Assembly (NCBI GenBank): GCA_030531025.1
Contig: JAUMTV010000022.1
Coordinates: 1-31,628, forward strand
DNA length: 31,628 nucleotides
Direction of reading: 5' to 3'
Origin: Turicibacter sp.
GTDB taxonomy: Bacteria; Bacillota; Bacilli; MOL361; Turicibacteraceae
Below the pieces are notes generated by a model. The model did no database searches and was not told the DNA's origin. It saw only the letters and a program-made list of their open reading frames with translations. This document shows, in pieces, positions 19,170-27,877 of this stretch. Positions within the stretch are counted from its first letter, which is position 1, and the number at the start of each line of letters is the position of its first letter. The translations under genes were made by a program, and so were the position numbers.

Positions 19170-20159
19170 ATGATAAATCTAAGTATTATTATTCCTCTTT
19201 ATAATGGTGAAAAGTATATTTCTACCTGTTTAGAGAGTATAATAGGTCAAGAATTGGATGGAATTGAAATAATTATAATAGATAATGCTTCGACTGATAG
19301 AAGTATTGATATAGTTGAGCAGTATATGAAAAAGTTTAAAAATATTAGACTAATTAGGAATAAAAGAAACCATGGTCCTGGGGTTGCAAGAAATATAGGA
19401 ATTAATAAGGCTTTAGGAAAATATATAACATTCGTCGACTGCGATGATTATGTATCAAAGGATATGTATTTAAATATGTATAATTATATAGAAAAATATA
19501 GTTTAGACTGTGTAGTGTGTGAATACGATTATGTACATAACAATGATAATTTAAATAGTTATTCAAAACAGTGTGATAGTATTCAAATTGTTAATAAAAT
19601 ACAAGCAGTCCAACAGTTTTTAAAGGGAGAAATTGAATGTTATTCTTGGAATAAGTTATATAAACGAAAATATTTATTAACTAATCAAGTGTTTTTTTCA
19701 GAGGAGATATTTACTGGCGAAGATGTAATATTTCTGGCTAAAGTGATTGTAAGTTCCAATAAAATAGGGTTTAGTTCAAATCGATTTTATAAATATCGCA
19801 GACATTTAAATAGTATAACTTCAAGTATTGATAATCAGAAAGTCATTGAACATAACAGCGCATTAATTGAAACTATTGATTATTTAAAAAGAAACTTATC
19901 AGAATATGAAAAAGAATATTTAGAGTTATATGAGGTTAGAAATACAGTAGCAATGTTTATAAAATATGTCCAATTATATCAGTTCGATAGAAAGAAAATA
20001 TATGATAATTACCATAATCACTTTAAATCTTTATGTAAAAATCTACCCATGAATAGTATATTTAGAAATAAAATTATGAATCCAGCAGATAAAATTAGAT
20101 TCTTTTTATTAAAATATAAACAATTAGATAGATATGTAAAAATAAAATTGAAAAGTTAA
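19170..20159 (+). CDS. GT2 glycosyltransferase
   Basis: A 329-residue GT-A enzyme: LSIIIPLYNGEKYI (4-17), IDNASTD (37-43, replacing the more usual NDGSTD) and DCDD (90-93). FTGEDVIFLAKVI carries the probable catalytic acidic pair. The ribosome site is weak (ACGGGGAT) and the 69-base gap before it is AT-rich, unlike the overlaps seen earlier in the operon. Strong A+T bias in codon use. Donor unknown. Confidence 0.86.
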   Translation: MINLSIIIPLYNGEKYISTCLESIIGQELDGIEIIIIDNASTDRSIDIVEQYMKKFKNIRLIRNKRNHGPGVARNIGINKALGKYITFVDCDDYVSKDMYLNMYNYIEKYSLDCVVCEYDYVHNNDNLNSYSKQCDSIQIVNKIQAVQQFLKGEIECYSWNKLYKRKYLLTNQVFFSEEIFTGEDVIFLAKVIVSSNKIGFSSNRFYKYRRHLNSITSSIDNQKVIEHNSALIETIDYLKRNLSEYEKEYLELYEVRNTVAMFIKYVQLYQFDRKKIYDNYHNHFKSLCKNLPMNSIFRNKIMNPADKIRFFLLKYKQLDRYVKIKLKS

Positions 20160-20214
20160 TAATATTCTTAATTTTATTTATAATGTTATCGAAAAGAATA
20201 TGTGGTGATGAAAT

Positions 20215-21312
20215 ATGATAAAACCAAAAGTAAGTATTATAATACCAGTTTATAATGTCGAGAACTATATAAGAGATTGTGTAGAATCTGTAGTTAATCA
20301 AACATTAGATAATATTGAAATAATTATTGTCAATGATGGGTGTACAGATCATTCTATCAATCGAATTGATGATTTAATCAAGTCAAATAATCTTCTAATA
20401 GTGAATCAAGAAAATAAAGGACTCTCTGCTGCATGTAATATAGGTCTGAGTCATGCTACAGGTGATTATATAGCTTTTATTGATAGTGATGATTATATTG
20501 AGCCAAATTTTATAGCAATGTTGTATGTAAATGCGATTGAGAATAATCTAGACATTGTGGTAGGAGGATATAAAAAACTATTTTCAAACGGTGACTTTTT
20601 ACCAGAGAAAAGAAGTCAGGAATTAATTGATTCAGAAGTTATGACTGGACAGGAATATCTTTATAAATCAGTAATATTAAATGATTATCAAATGGAAGTA
20701 TGGGATGATTTATATAAAAGATCCTTCTTAGAGGAGAATAATCTAAAGTTTTATGAAGGAATTATACATGAAGATGAGGAGTTTACTCCTAAGTGTATAT
20801 TAAAAGCTAAAAGAATTAAAGTAATTGATTGTTTAGGATATGTCTATCGACAGCGCGAAGGAAGTATTATGACATGTTTAAGAAGTGATAAAGAAAGTGT
20901 ACTTGGTCAGCAAAAACAACAATTTCTTGATGAGTTAAGTCAAGTATATTCAGATATATTTAATTACGATACAGTTATTAAAGAAAAAGTTTATAGAGAA
21001 TCGCGTACGCAAAAGTTAAATGAAATGTTTAATGAATTTAGAAAATCGAAGGTAGTAATTACAGACCGTCTTCATGGAATGGTATTTTGTGCAATTACAA
21101 AAACTCCGTGTATCGTCACTAAATCTCTTGATCATAAAGTAACAGGTACATATGAATGGATTAAAGATTTAAACTATATTAAGTTAGTTGATAAATTAGA
21201 AGTTAATAAAGTTAGTGAACTTATCAAGAAATTAGGTAATCTAGAAGAATATACAATATTAGATTTAGAGAGGGATTACTTTAATTCTTTAGTTACTAAA
21301 ATAGGGTTATAG
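20215..21312 (+). CDS. Chimeric protein: GT2 glycosyltransferase domain fused to a pyruvyltransferase C-terminus
   Basis: A 365-residue protein made of two unrelated parts in one frame. Residues 1 to about 220 form a complete-looking GT-A domain: VSIIIPVYNVENYI, VNDGCTD (39-45), DSDD (90-93) and HEDEEFTP (185-192), ending at YRQREGSIMT. From about 221 the sequence becomes the tail of an EpsI/EpsO-type polysaccharide pyruvyltransferase: CLRSDKES, then VVITDRLHGMVFCAITKTPC (280-299) and HKVTGTYEWIKDLNYI (307-322). The N-terminal half of that enzyme is absent. The join is near base 20875. The GT2 part may still work; the pyruvyltransferase part alone probably cannot. The RLHGM subtype differs from the RFHAC subtype at 18000-19100, so the tail did not come from that neighbour. 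Confidence 0.82.
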   Translation: MIKPKVSIIIPVYNVENYIRDCVESVVNQTLDNIEIIIVNDGCTDHSINRIDDLIKSNNLLIVNQENKGLSAACNIGLSHATGDYIAFIDSDDYIEPNFIAMLYVNAIENNLDIVVGGYKKLFSNGDFLPEKRSQELIDSEVMTGQEYLYKSVILNDYQMEVWDDLYKRSFLEENNLKFYEGIIHEDEEFTPKCILKAKRIKVIDCLGYVYRQREGSIMTCLRSDKESVLGQQKQQFLDELSQVYSDIFNYDTVIKEKVYRESRTQKLNEMFNEFRKSKVVITDRLHGMVFCAITKTPCIVTKSLDHKVTGTYEWIKDLNYIKLVDKLEVNKVSELIKKLGNLEEYTILDLERDYFNSLVTKIGL

Positions 21313-21339
21313 AAATCATATATGGAAGGAAAATAAAAA

Positions 21340-22911
21340 ATGAATAGTAATGCAATGTCACATAATAAAGAAATGGCTTTAAACTTATCAACTAGTTTAA
21401 TTGCATTCGCAATTAATTTAATAATAAGCTTTTTTATCTCTCCTTATATTATAAGAAAAATTGGAGTCGATGCTAATGGTTTTATTAATTTAGCACATAC
21501 ATTTATTAGCTATGCAACACTAGTTACGGTTGCATTAAATTCTATGTCAGGTAGATATATTACAATTGCTTTACAACAAAAAAAATATGAATTAGCAAAC
21601 AAATACTATAATGCAGTTTTTATTGGAAATCTAATAATATCTATTCTACTTTTAGGTCCAGCTATATTTTGTTTGATTCAATTAGAAAATATTATAAATA
21701 TTCCGGAACATTTAATTTATGATGTGAAAATACTTTTCATAATCGTGTTTTTAAATTTCTTTATTGGAACTATCTTACCTAATTGGCATGTTGCAATGTT
21801 TTCTACTAATAAAATATATCTCAATTCTATCTATTCCTTAAAAGCAAATATTTTAAAAATTATTTTAATATTCTTATTATTTTTATTTTTTAATACGAAA
21901 GTATATTACATTGCTATTGCAACTTTAATTTGCTCTATATATTGTAGATACTGGGAATATTATTATTATCGAAAATTAATGCCTACGCTTAAAGTGGATT
22001 ATCATTATTTTGAAATAAGATATATTAAGGAATTAGTGGCCTCAGGAATATGGAATACAATTAATAAAGCGGGTCATATTCTTCTAAGTGGATTAGATTT
22101 ATTAATAGCTAATTTATTTGTCGGACCAGTAGAAATGGGATTATTATCTGTAGCAAAAACTATCCCAAATACAATAAATAGCTTATCAGTAAATATTACG
22201 AATGTATTTATGCCCCAATTAACCATTCATTATGCGCATAATGATCAAAAGGCAATTCAAACAACTATGAAACAAGCAATGAAAATAAGTGGAGTTTTAT
22301 TGACAATTCCATTGGTTATTTTGATTGTTTATGGAGAAGAGTTCTATCAATTATGGCTTCCCTCAGAAAATGCATATATATTACAAATTTTATCCGTACT
22401 TACCTGTTTTGGACTAGTTTTCTTAAGTGGGATACAACCTTTATTTAACGTCTTTACTGTTACGAATAAAGTCAAAACTAATTCTTTACTATTGTTGTTA
22501 TCAGGGGGAATTAGTACATTAATAGTTTTTATCTTATTAAAAACTACAAATTTAGGTGTTTTTGCTATAGCTGCTGTAAGTACTTTTATAAATCTCGTTA
22601 GAAATATCGTTTATACTATACCATTTACCGCTAAATATCTGAATTTGAAATGGTATGTATTTTTCCCAGAGGTTCTGACTTCAATGATAAGTGTTATTAT
22701 TTTATCATTTGTAGGAATATTTATTAAGCAATTTATTATAATTGACTCTTGGATAATTTTAATCATTATTTGTCTAACTACTTCAATTATTGGATTATTG
22801 CTTAATATGTTAATAATTTTAAATAGAGAAGAAAGAAAGCAAATATTATATATTTTCGCGTCTAAACTAAAAAAAACTACTTTATTTAAAAGTAGTATTT
22901 ACGAGAAATAA
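21340..22911 (+). CDS. wzx: Wzx-type polysaccharide flippase
   Basis: A 523-residue integral membrane protein with 12 or more hydrophobic helices spread evenly along its length, the size and layout of MOP-superfamily Wzx exporters. The first helix pair ALNLSTSLIAFAINLIISFF...ISPYIIRKIGVDANG and the mid-protein ASGIWNTINKAGHILLSGLD are typical of the class. It should flip the lipid-linked repeat unit across the cytoplasmic membrane for the polymerase encoded at 8138. It is the only flippase candidate in the operon. The ATG is preceded by GGAAGG. Confidence 0.88.
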   Translation: MNSNAMSHNKEMALNLSTSLIAFAINLIISFFISPYIIRKIGVDANGFINLAHTFISYATLVTVALNSMSGRYITIALQQKKYELANKYYNAVFIGNLIISILLLGPAIFCLIQLENIINIPEHLIYDVKILFIIVFLNFFIGTILPNWHVAMFSTNKIYLNSIYSLKANILKIILIFLLFLFFNTKVYYIAIATLICSIYCRYWEYYYYRKLMPTLKVDYHYFEIRYIKELVASGIWNTINKAGHILLSGLDLLIANLFVGPVEMGLLSVAKTIPNTINSLSVNITNVFMPQLTIHYAHNDQKAIQTTMKQAMKISGVLLTIPLVILIVYGEEFYQLWLPSENAYILQILSVLTCFGLVFLSGIQPLFNVFTVTNKVKTNSLLLLLSGGISTLIVFILLKTTNLGVFAIAAVSTFINLVRNIVYTIPFTAKYLNLKWYVFFPEVLTSMISVIILSFVGIFIKQFIIIDSWIILIIICLTTSIIGLLLNMLIILNREERKQILYIFASKLKKTTLFKSSIYEK

Positions 22912-22990
22912 AGAAAAAATAATTACAAGAGAGGTTAATTTAAAGACACATGATTACTTTCTTATTATTGTATAGCATAGGGGAGATAAT

Positions 22991-24214
22991 ATGATTAAAA
23001 ATATTGTTACTATTGTAGACCAATATCAGCACGAACAAATCGATTTCCTACAATATATAGATAAAGTTTATCTACACTTAGAGAGTATTCTTTCTGATAA
23101 TGAAAAAAAAAATCTTATTAGTATCAAAAATGATTATCAAAAATACAAAAATCTACAAGTAGCAGAATTCTATATCGACAGGTTACTAAAATATAAATTA
23201 TCTTTAAGTGGTCCATATAAATATAAAACAAATGAAAATTCTACTACTAGAGGAATGGATATGGTAGATGTAATTATTACAACTTATAATAGAAAAAGTT
23301 TTTTAATTGACGCTGTAGAAAGTGTATTAAGTCAGAGTTATACTAACATACGTATTATTATTATGGATGATGCTTCAACAGATGGTACACAAATGTTGGT
23401 TTCTGAAAAATATTCTAGTAATAGTAATATTGTATACCATAGAAATGACTCTAACTGTGGACCATCTAAAAATAGATTATATGCATATGAAACGTATAGT
23501 AAGGGTGAATATGTAATTTTTATGGATGATGATGACTACTTTATTGATAATGAATATTTAGCTAATGTTATGAAAAGATATGAAATAGATAGTGACCTAG
23601 CTTTTATAGCAGCTGATGTTATTATAGATGATTGTGTTGATCATAACTTAAATTTATTCCAATTAAACTATCCGACAAGGATTCCTTGTAAAGAATATTT
23701 CATGAATTTTCAATTAAGATATGCTAAGCCTGCTTCGACTTTCACAGCAGTCTTTAATAAAAAAATTTTAGATAAAGTAAATTTTTCGAATATGAATACT
23801 GTTAATGATTCTTCAATATATTTAAGGTCTTTACTGGGCGGTGATGCTGGATTTATCTCTAAGATTGTTGGTATTTATAGAGTTCATGGAAATAATATTA
23901 CCTTTAATTGTAGTTGTGACTTTATCTGTGAAAATATTATGGAAAAAATAAAGTTAGCCAACTTAGCTAAGGAGGACTTACATCTCACTAATGAGGAATA
24001 TAAAAAGTGGGTAGTGGAGCAGTGTAGGCTAACGTCAAGATATTATTTAAATAATTCTAATCCTAGTCTGTTGCAATCAATAAAACTGATGAGATGGTTA
24101 AAATATAATATTAATGACATTTATTTTGATTTAAGAAAAGAGATGTTTAAACTAATACGCTATAATCAATTTAAACAAATTAAAAAAAAGTTTGGATTAT
24201 CAAGATTAAACTAA
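22991..24214 (+). CDS. GT2 glycosyltransferase with N-terminal extension
   Basis: A 407-residue protein. The GT-A domain starts only at about residue 92 (VDVIITTYNRKSFLIDAVES), with MDDASTDGT at 125-133 and an all-acidic DDDD at 179-182. The preceding 91 residues are a predicted helical, Lys/Tyr-rich extension that I do not recognise; the other seven GT2 proteins lack it. The domain subtype (TTYNR, DDASTDGT) also differs from the PVYN/NDGSTD group, so its origin is probably separate. It is the last intact EPS gene, and IS debris starts directly after its stop. The donor is unknown. Confidence 0.85.
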   Translation: MIKNIVTIVDQYQHEQIDFLQYIDKVYLHLESILSDNEKKNLISIKNDYQKYKNLQVAEFYIDRLLKYKLSLSGPYKYKTNENSTTRGMDMVDVIITTYNRKSFLIDAVESVLSQSYTNIRIIIMDDASTDGTQMLVSEKYSSNSNIVYHRNDSNCGPSKNRLYAYETYSKGEYVIFMDDDDYFIDNEYLANVMKRYEIDSDLAFIAADVIIDDCVDHNLNLFQLNYPTRIPCKEYFMNFQLRYAKPASTFTAVFNKKILDKVNFSNMNTVNDSSIYLRSLLGGDAGFISKIVGIYRVHGNNITFNCSCDFICENIMEKIKLANLAKEDLHLTNEEYKKWVVEQCRLTSRYYLNNSNPSLLQSIKLMRWLKYNINDIYFDLRKEMFKLIRYNQFKQIKKKFGLSRLN

Positions 24215-24230
24215 TAGAGTACCCCTAGGG

Positions 24231-25229
24231 ATACAAATCAGAAAATATAAAGAAAATGGACTTGATGGATTAACCCCTCTTCCAAAGCCAGGATGCCCTA
24301 AAAAACTTTCACCTGAACAAGAAGCTGTATTAATTGACACTCTCATCAATAAGACACCAGCTGATGTTGGAATTGAACCATATATGAATTGGGATTGTAA
24401 ATTATTATGTATCTGGGTGAAACAAGAGTTTGAAATCTCATTCTCTCAAGGCGGAATGCGTAATATGTTGTTATGCTTAGGTTTTAGTTACACACGCCCA
24501 ATGTACTCACTCGTAAAAGTGAGTCAAGAAAAACAAAAGGAATTTGTTGAGACATTTGAAGAACTAAAAAATTTGGCTCTGTTAGACGAAAATGTTGAAA
24601 TTAAACCAATCAAAGTGTTGATATGATAAAGTGGAAACTGATTAAATTAGAAACATCGTTGGTGCCAACAAGTTACTTACCAACAAAAATGTCTAACAGA
24701 GCTAAAAATTTTAATTCGTCGAGAAATTGATCATCTCGTATTTCAAGATGAAAGTTCAATCAGAGACCATCAATCGTAAGTGAGTAACTGGTTCTTAAAG
24801 GGAAAATAGCGATCATTCCAACCTATGGGGAAACATCAGAGTGTCAATTTAATTGATATCTTAAATGATGAAACGGGATATGTTTATGTTCGAGAAGAAC
24901 GTTATACAGCGGATATCTTTTTAGAGTTTCTTAAAAATGTACTTAAGCAATATCTCACAGGAAAGAGTATAATGCGAGAATTTATCACGCTAAAATCATA
25001 CAACCTTTTTAAATGAACATAAAAATAGGCTCAAACTTGTTTTTTACCACCCTATAGCCCCCAATTGAATTTAATTAAAGAATTATGGAAATGGCTAAAA
25101 AAAGTCTGTTATTCATAATGTGTTTTATAAAAGTGTTGATGAGATTAAGAAAGCTGTTCAAGGTTTTATTGGATACATCAATGAGCGACCTTTAGAGGTG
25201 ATTAGAATGTTATGTGAAAAGATGTAGAA
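24231..25229 (+). pseudogene. IS630-family transposase, degraded
   Basis: Pieces of one IS630 transposase follow in order but in broken frames. The N-terminal HTH end IRKYKENGLDGLTPLPKPG begins abruptly at 24231. It continues through FSQGGMRNMLLCLGFSYTRP and EKQKEFVETFEELKN. After an inserted element come IRREIDHLVFQDESSIRDHQ (first DDE Asp region, near 24713-24772), then IIPTYGKHQSVNLIDILNDE, then FLKNVLKQYLTGKSIM. A damaged catalytic stretch follows, and finally AVQGFIGYINERPLEVIRML ending at the stop 25227-25229. The true N-terminus is missing. Two short open frames inside it (24384-24626, 24825-25016) are fragments, not genes. Confidence 0.88.
24567..24711. mobile_element. MITE-like element with 8-bp target duplication
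   Basis: The element itself is 24575-24703 (129 bp). Its ends are inverted repeats: GCTCTGTTAGAC at 24576-24587 matches GTCTAACAGAGC at 24691-24702, with looser matching further in (GTTG / CAAC). It is flanked by a perfect direct repeat AAAAATTT at 24567-24574 and 24704-24711, the expected 8-bp target duplication. It interrupts the IS630 transposase between the EELKN and REIDH segments. It codes for nothing, so it must have moved with a transposase from elsewhere. Terminal GG with 8-bp duplication is compatible with IS1595, ISL3 or IS6 type helpers; I cannot choose. Confidence 0.8.
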
Positions 25230-25242
25230 TACTTATCTGTTT
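25220..25242 (+). repeat. Right-hand copy of the 23-bp IS630 end repeat
   Basis: Identical over 23 bases to 33-55 at the window start, in the same orientation. Here it covers the transposase stop region and the bases just beyond, so it is best read as the IS right end. With the other copy it brackets the EPS operon. Confidence 0.75.
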
Positions 25243-25389
25243 GGTACTATAAAAGGAAAAGGATCTTTCCAAATGAAACATCTGTTCATGAAATTAATCT
25301 ACATTCAAACTAATTTAAGTCAAATTAAAATATTCTATACTGATCGAGGAAATGAATTTAAAAGGCTATTGAGTAGCTTCGTTAAGTAG
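25243..25389 (+). pseudogene. IS3-family (IS150-like) transposase fragment
   Basis: One frame reads GTIKGKGSFQMKHLFMKL...NLSQIKIFYTDRGNEFK...LLSSF and then stops. TDRGNEFK matches the second catalytic-Asp region of IS3-family OrfB (HTDRGxEF), and the preceding QTNLSQIKI fits the segment usually found before it. Start and end of the gene are missing. The C-terminal part of a similar transposase lies at 27878-28046, beyond ugd and the acyltransferase. Confidence 0.7.
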
Positions 25390-25409
25390 GTACTCAATAT
25401 TTTTTTATT
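25367..25409 (+). terminator. Rho-independent terminator
   Basis: A 9-bp perfect stem, TATTGAGTA (25367-25375) with TACTCAATA (25391-25399), has a smaller inner pairing CTT/AAG and is followed by TATTTTTTTATT (25398-25409). It lies between the EPS operon with its IS debris and the ugd promoter, so it would separate the two transcription units. The stem is rather AT-rich, which lowers strength. Confidence 0.75.
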
Positions 25410-25448
25410 AGCATGAGAATAGATTAAAAGAAATAGTGGAAGAGGTAG

Positions 25449-25476
25449 TCTGTAACTTAAGAGTTTTTGTTATAAT
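25449..25476 (+). promoter_or_regulatory. Promoter of ugd, extended -10
   Basis: A perfect TATAAT (25471-25476) is preceded by TGT (25468-25470), making an extended -10. No good -35 is present; the closest are weak hexamers around 25448-25454. It sits 51 bases before the ugd start and its AAGGAGAG site, and just after the terminator, so ugd is probably transcribed on its own. Confidence 0.65.
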
Positions 25477-25527
25477 GGTATATGATTATATATTCCATTA
25501 TTTGTTAAAAGTAAAGGAGAGAAGAGG

Positions 25528-26694
25528 ATGAAGATTACGATTGCAGGGACAGGGTATGTTGGTTTATCTAATGCGGTGTTATTAGCCCAACATAATGAGG
25601 TGATTGCGTTAGATATTATCCAAGAAAAGGTGGATTTAATTAATCAAAAAAAATCCCCGATTGTGGATCAGGAGATTGAACAATATTTAGCAACAAAGGA
25701 TTTAAACTTAGTGGCAACGACTGATAATTATTTGGCGTATAAAGATGCAGATTATGTGATTATATCAACACCAACGAACTATGATCCAGAATTAAATTAT
25801 TTTAATACACGTTCAGTTGAAGCGGTGATTGCGAATGTATTATCGATTAATCCAGAGGCAACGATGATTATTAAATCAACAGTTCCAGTCGGTTATACAG
25901 AAAAAGTACGTGCTATGTTTGAGACAGATAATATTATCTTCTCACCAGAGTTTTTACGTGAAGGAAAAGCGTTATACGATAATTTATATCCATCACGTAT
26001 TATTGTGGGAGAACAGTCAGAGCGTGCAGAAAAGTTTGCTCAGTTACTTGTACAAGGTGCTATTAAAGAGGATATTCCCGTTCTATTCACGAATTCAACA
26101 GAAGCAGAGGCCGTGAAGTTATTTTCAAATACATATTTAGCGCTGCGTGTTGCTTATTTTAATGAATTAGATACGTATGCTGAATTACGTGGGTTAGATA
26201 CAAAACAAATTATTGAAGGGGTTGGATTAGATCCAAGAATCGGAACTCACTATAATAATCCATCGTTTGGTTATGGTGGATATTGCTTACCAAAAGATAC
26301 AAAGCAGCTTCGCGCAAATTATGCCGATGTTCCTAATAATATTATTGAAGCCATTGTTGAAGCGAATCGTACTCGTAAAGATCATATTGCTGATATGATT
26401 TTAAAGCGTCAGCCTAAAACAGTTGGTATTTATCGTTTAACAATGAAAACTGATTCTGATAATTTCCGTGCCTCATCGATTCAGGGAATTATGAAACGAT
26501 TAAAAGGAAAAGGAATTGAAGTGGTTGTTTATGAACCTGTATTAAAAGAAGATGATTTCTATAATTCAAAGGTTATTCGTGATTTAGACGAATTTAAAAT
26601 GATGAGTGATGTCATTGTTTCAAATCGTTTGTCAAAAGATTTACTTGATGTTGAAGAGAAAGTATATACACGCGATTTATTTAATCGCGATTAA
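25528..26694 (+). CDS. ugd: UDP-glucose 6-dehydrogenase
   Basis: A 388-residue NAD-dependent dehydrogenase that oxidises UDP-glucose twice to UDP-glucuronate. It has the N-terminal Rossmann motif GTGYVGLS (7-14), IISTPTNYD (78-86), KSTVPVGYT (116-124), Lys197 in [15 protein letters not shown] and the catalytic Cys253 in [15 protein letters not shown]. The C-terminal UDP-binding domain includes [15 protein letters not shown]. Length is typical for the short Ugd class. It has its own promoter and would supply glucuronate to EPS or cell-wall polymers. IS fragments on both sides suggest it was placed next to the EPS operon by recombination. Confidence 0.95.
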   Translation: MKITIAGTGYVGLSNAVLLAQHNEVIALDIIQEKVDLINQKKSPIVDQEIEQYLATKDLNLVATTDNYLAYKDADYVIISTPTNYDPELNYFNTRSVEAVIANVLSINPEATMIIKSTVPVGYTEKVRAMFETDNIIFSPEFLREGKALYDNLYPSRIIVGEQSERAEKFAQLLVQGAIKEDIPVLFTNSTEAEAVKLFSNTYLALRVAYFNELDTYAELRGLDTKQIIEGVGLDPRIGTHYNNPSFGYGGYCLPKDTKQLRANYADVPNNIIEAIVEANRTRKDHIADMILKRQPKTVGIYRLTMKTDSDNFRASSIQGIMKRLKGKGIEVVVYEPVLKEDDFYNSKVIRDLDEFKMMSDVIVSNRLSKDLLDVEEKVYTRDLFNRD

Positions 26695-26731
26695 TAATAG
26701 ATTAAATAAAAGAGAGTAGTAGGGGTTAAAA

Positions 26732-27844
26732 ATGAATCATTTAAAATCTTTTGAATTAACACTTAATGAGACGAAAGTTATCAAAGGAGTAGCTATCTTA
26801 TTAATGTTGATTCATCACTTTTTTTCGTTTCCAGATTGGATTAATTCAGGTAATGAATTTATTGGTATTCCTTTTTTAGAGAGTACCATTGAGTTCTATA
26901 TTGGAACATTTGGGAAGATGTGTGTAACTATTTTTCTTTTTTTAACAGGATACGGATTATTTTACAGTTATCAAAAGAAAAATGCTTATCTTTATTCATT
27001 AAAAAAATTGGGGGTATTTTTAATCAATTATTGGTTAATTTTATGTCTGATTTTTATACCGCTACAACTTTTGAACAGTAGTTTTGAATTTTCTTTGAAG
27101 AGCTTTATTTTAAATTTAGTAGGACTAAGGTCAGATTACATCATGTTTGCGTGGTATGTACATTTACAGATTGCTATTATAATTTTATTTCCATTACTAA
27201 AGAGATTAATTAAAACAAATTTAATTCAATCAATAGTATATGGTATTTGCATTCCTGTTATGTTACGGATAGTAGTTACTACGTTAATGAACCGAGTATC
27301 TATATTATCAGGTAATACATTTTTAATTTTATTTAATGAGTTTTTAGTTTATTTACCCTTCTTATTAAGTGGATATATTTTTTCAAAATTTAAGCTATTT
27401 TCAAAAATGAATCATTATTTACCTATATTTTTAGATAAGTGGTATGTTTATGTTATTTTAATTATTGGGACTATGATAGGACGAAACTTATTACCAATGT
27501 TATCAGAGTTAATCTATGTCCCAACTTTTATTTTTTCAGTAATTAGTTTAATTAGAATGATACATCATCAATGGTTAACGAATGGATTAGCAGTTTTAGG
27601 GGAGCACTCCTTAAATTTATGGTTTTTACATGCGATGTTTTTTGGAAAGACGGCATATTTACAGTGGATAGCCTATTATCCTAAAATTTCAGTATTGATT
27701 ATCTTATGGGTATTAATTTTATTAATCCCCGTTTCTGTGCTAATTAATAAAATCATGAAAAAAATAAGAGTGTATATGTTTAACTTGTCCTTTAATCAAA
27801 GATTTAAAAACAGTAACTCTCTTAGATATAGAAAAGAAAATTAG
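26732..27844 (+). CDS. Membrane acyltransferase, acyltransferase-3 family
   Basis: A 370-residue polytopic protein with about ten hydrophobic helices. KGVAILLMLIHHFFSF (18-33) is the signature first helix of acyltransferase-3 (OafA/NodX-like) proteins, with His28-His29 at the conserved His position. FLFLTGYGLFYSY and a late LGEHSLNLWFLHAMFF are also typical. Such enzymes usually O-acetylate extracellular or lipid-linked polysaccharide. It starts 37 bases after ugd with AGGGG as ribosome site and may be cotranscribed with it. The acceptor is probably the EPS encoded upstream, by location only. Confidence 0.82.
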   Translation: MNHLKSFELTLNETKVIKGVAILLMLIHHFFSFPDWINSGNEFIGIPFLESTIEFYIGTFGKMCVTIFLFLTGYGLFYSYQKKNAYLYSLKKLGVFLINYWLILCLIFIPLQLLNSSFEFSLKSFILNLVGLRSDYIMFAWYVHLQIAIIILFPLLKRLIKTNLIQSIVYGICIPVMLRIVVTTLMNRVSILSGNTFLILFNEFLVYLPFLLSGYIFSKFKLFSKMNHYLPIFLDKWYVYVILIIGTMIGRNLLPMLSELIYVPTFIFSVISLIRMIHHQWLTNGLAVLGEHSLNLWFLHAMFFGKTAYLQWIAYYPKISVLIILWVLILLIPVSVLINKIMKKIRVYMFNLSFNQRFKNSNSLRYRKEN

Positions 27845-27877
27845 AAGAAATGAATCAAATGAAAGGTTAGAAACCTA

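Noticed and set aside
17949..20214. Internal promoters in the AT-rich gaps (for example TATAAT at 20179-20184)
   Set aside because: No -35 hexamer at a workable distance; TATAAT by itself is expected by chance in such AT-rich DNA.
22869..22896. Terminator-like hairpin on the minus strand (ACTACTTT/AAAGTAGT followed by a T-run on that strand)
   Set aside because: It lies in the wzx coding end and there is no minus-strand gene to terminate; on the plus strand it lacks a U-tract. Probably chance in AT-rich DNA.
24384..24626. Possible stand-alone 80-residue gene
   Set aside because: Its frame continues upstream to 24231 without a start and matches the N-terminal half of an IS630 transposase, so it is a fragment of the pseudogene.
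24825..25016. Possible 63-residue gene
   Set aside because: It is the IPTYGKHQSV...FLKNVL part of the same broken IS630 transposase.
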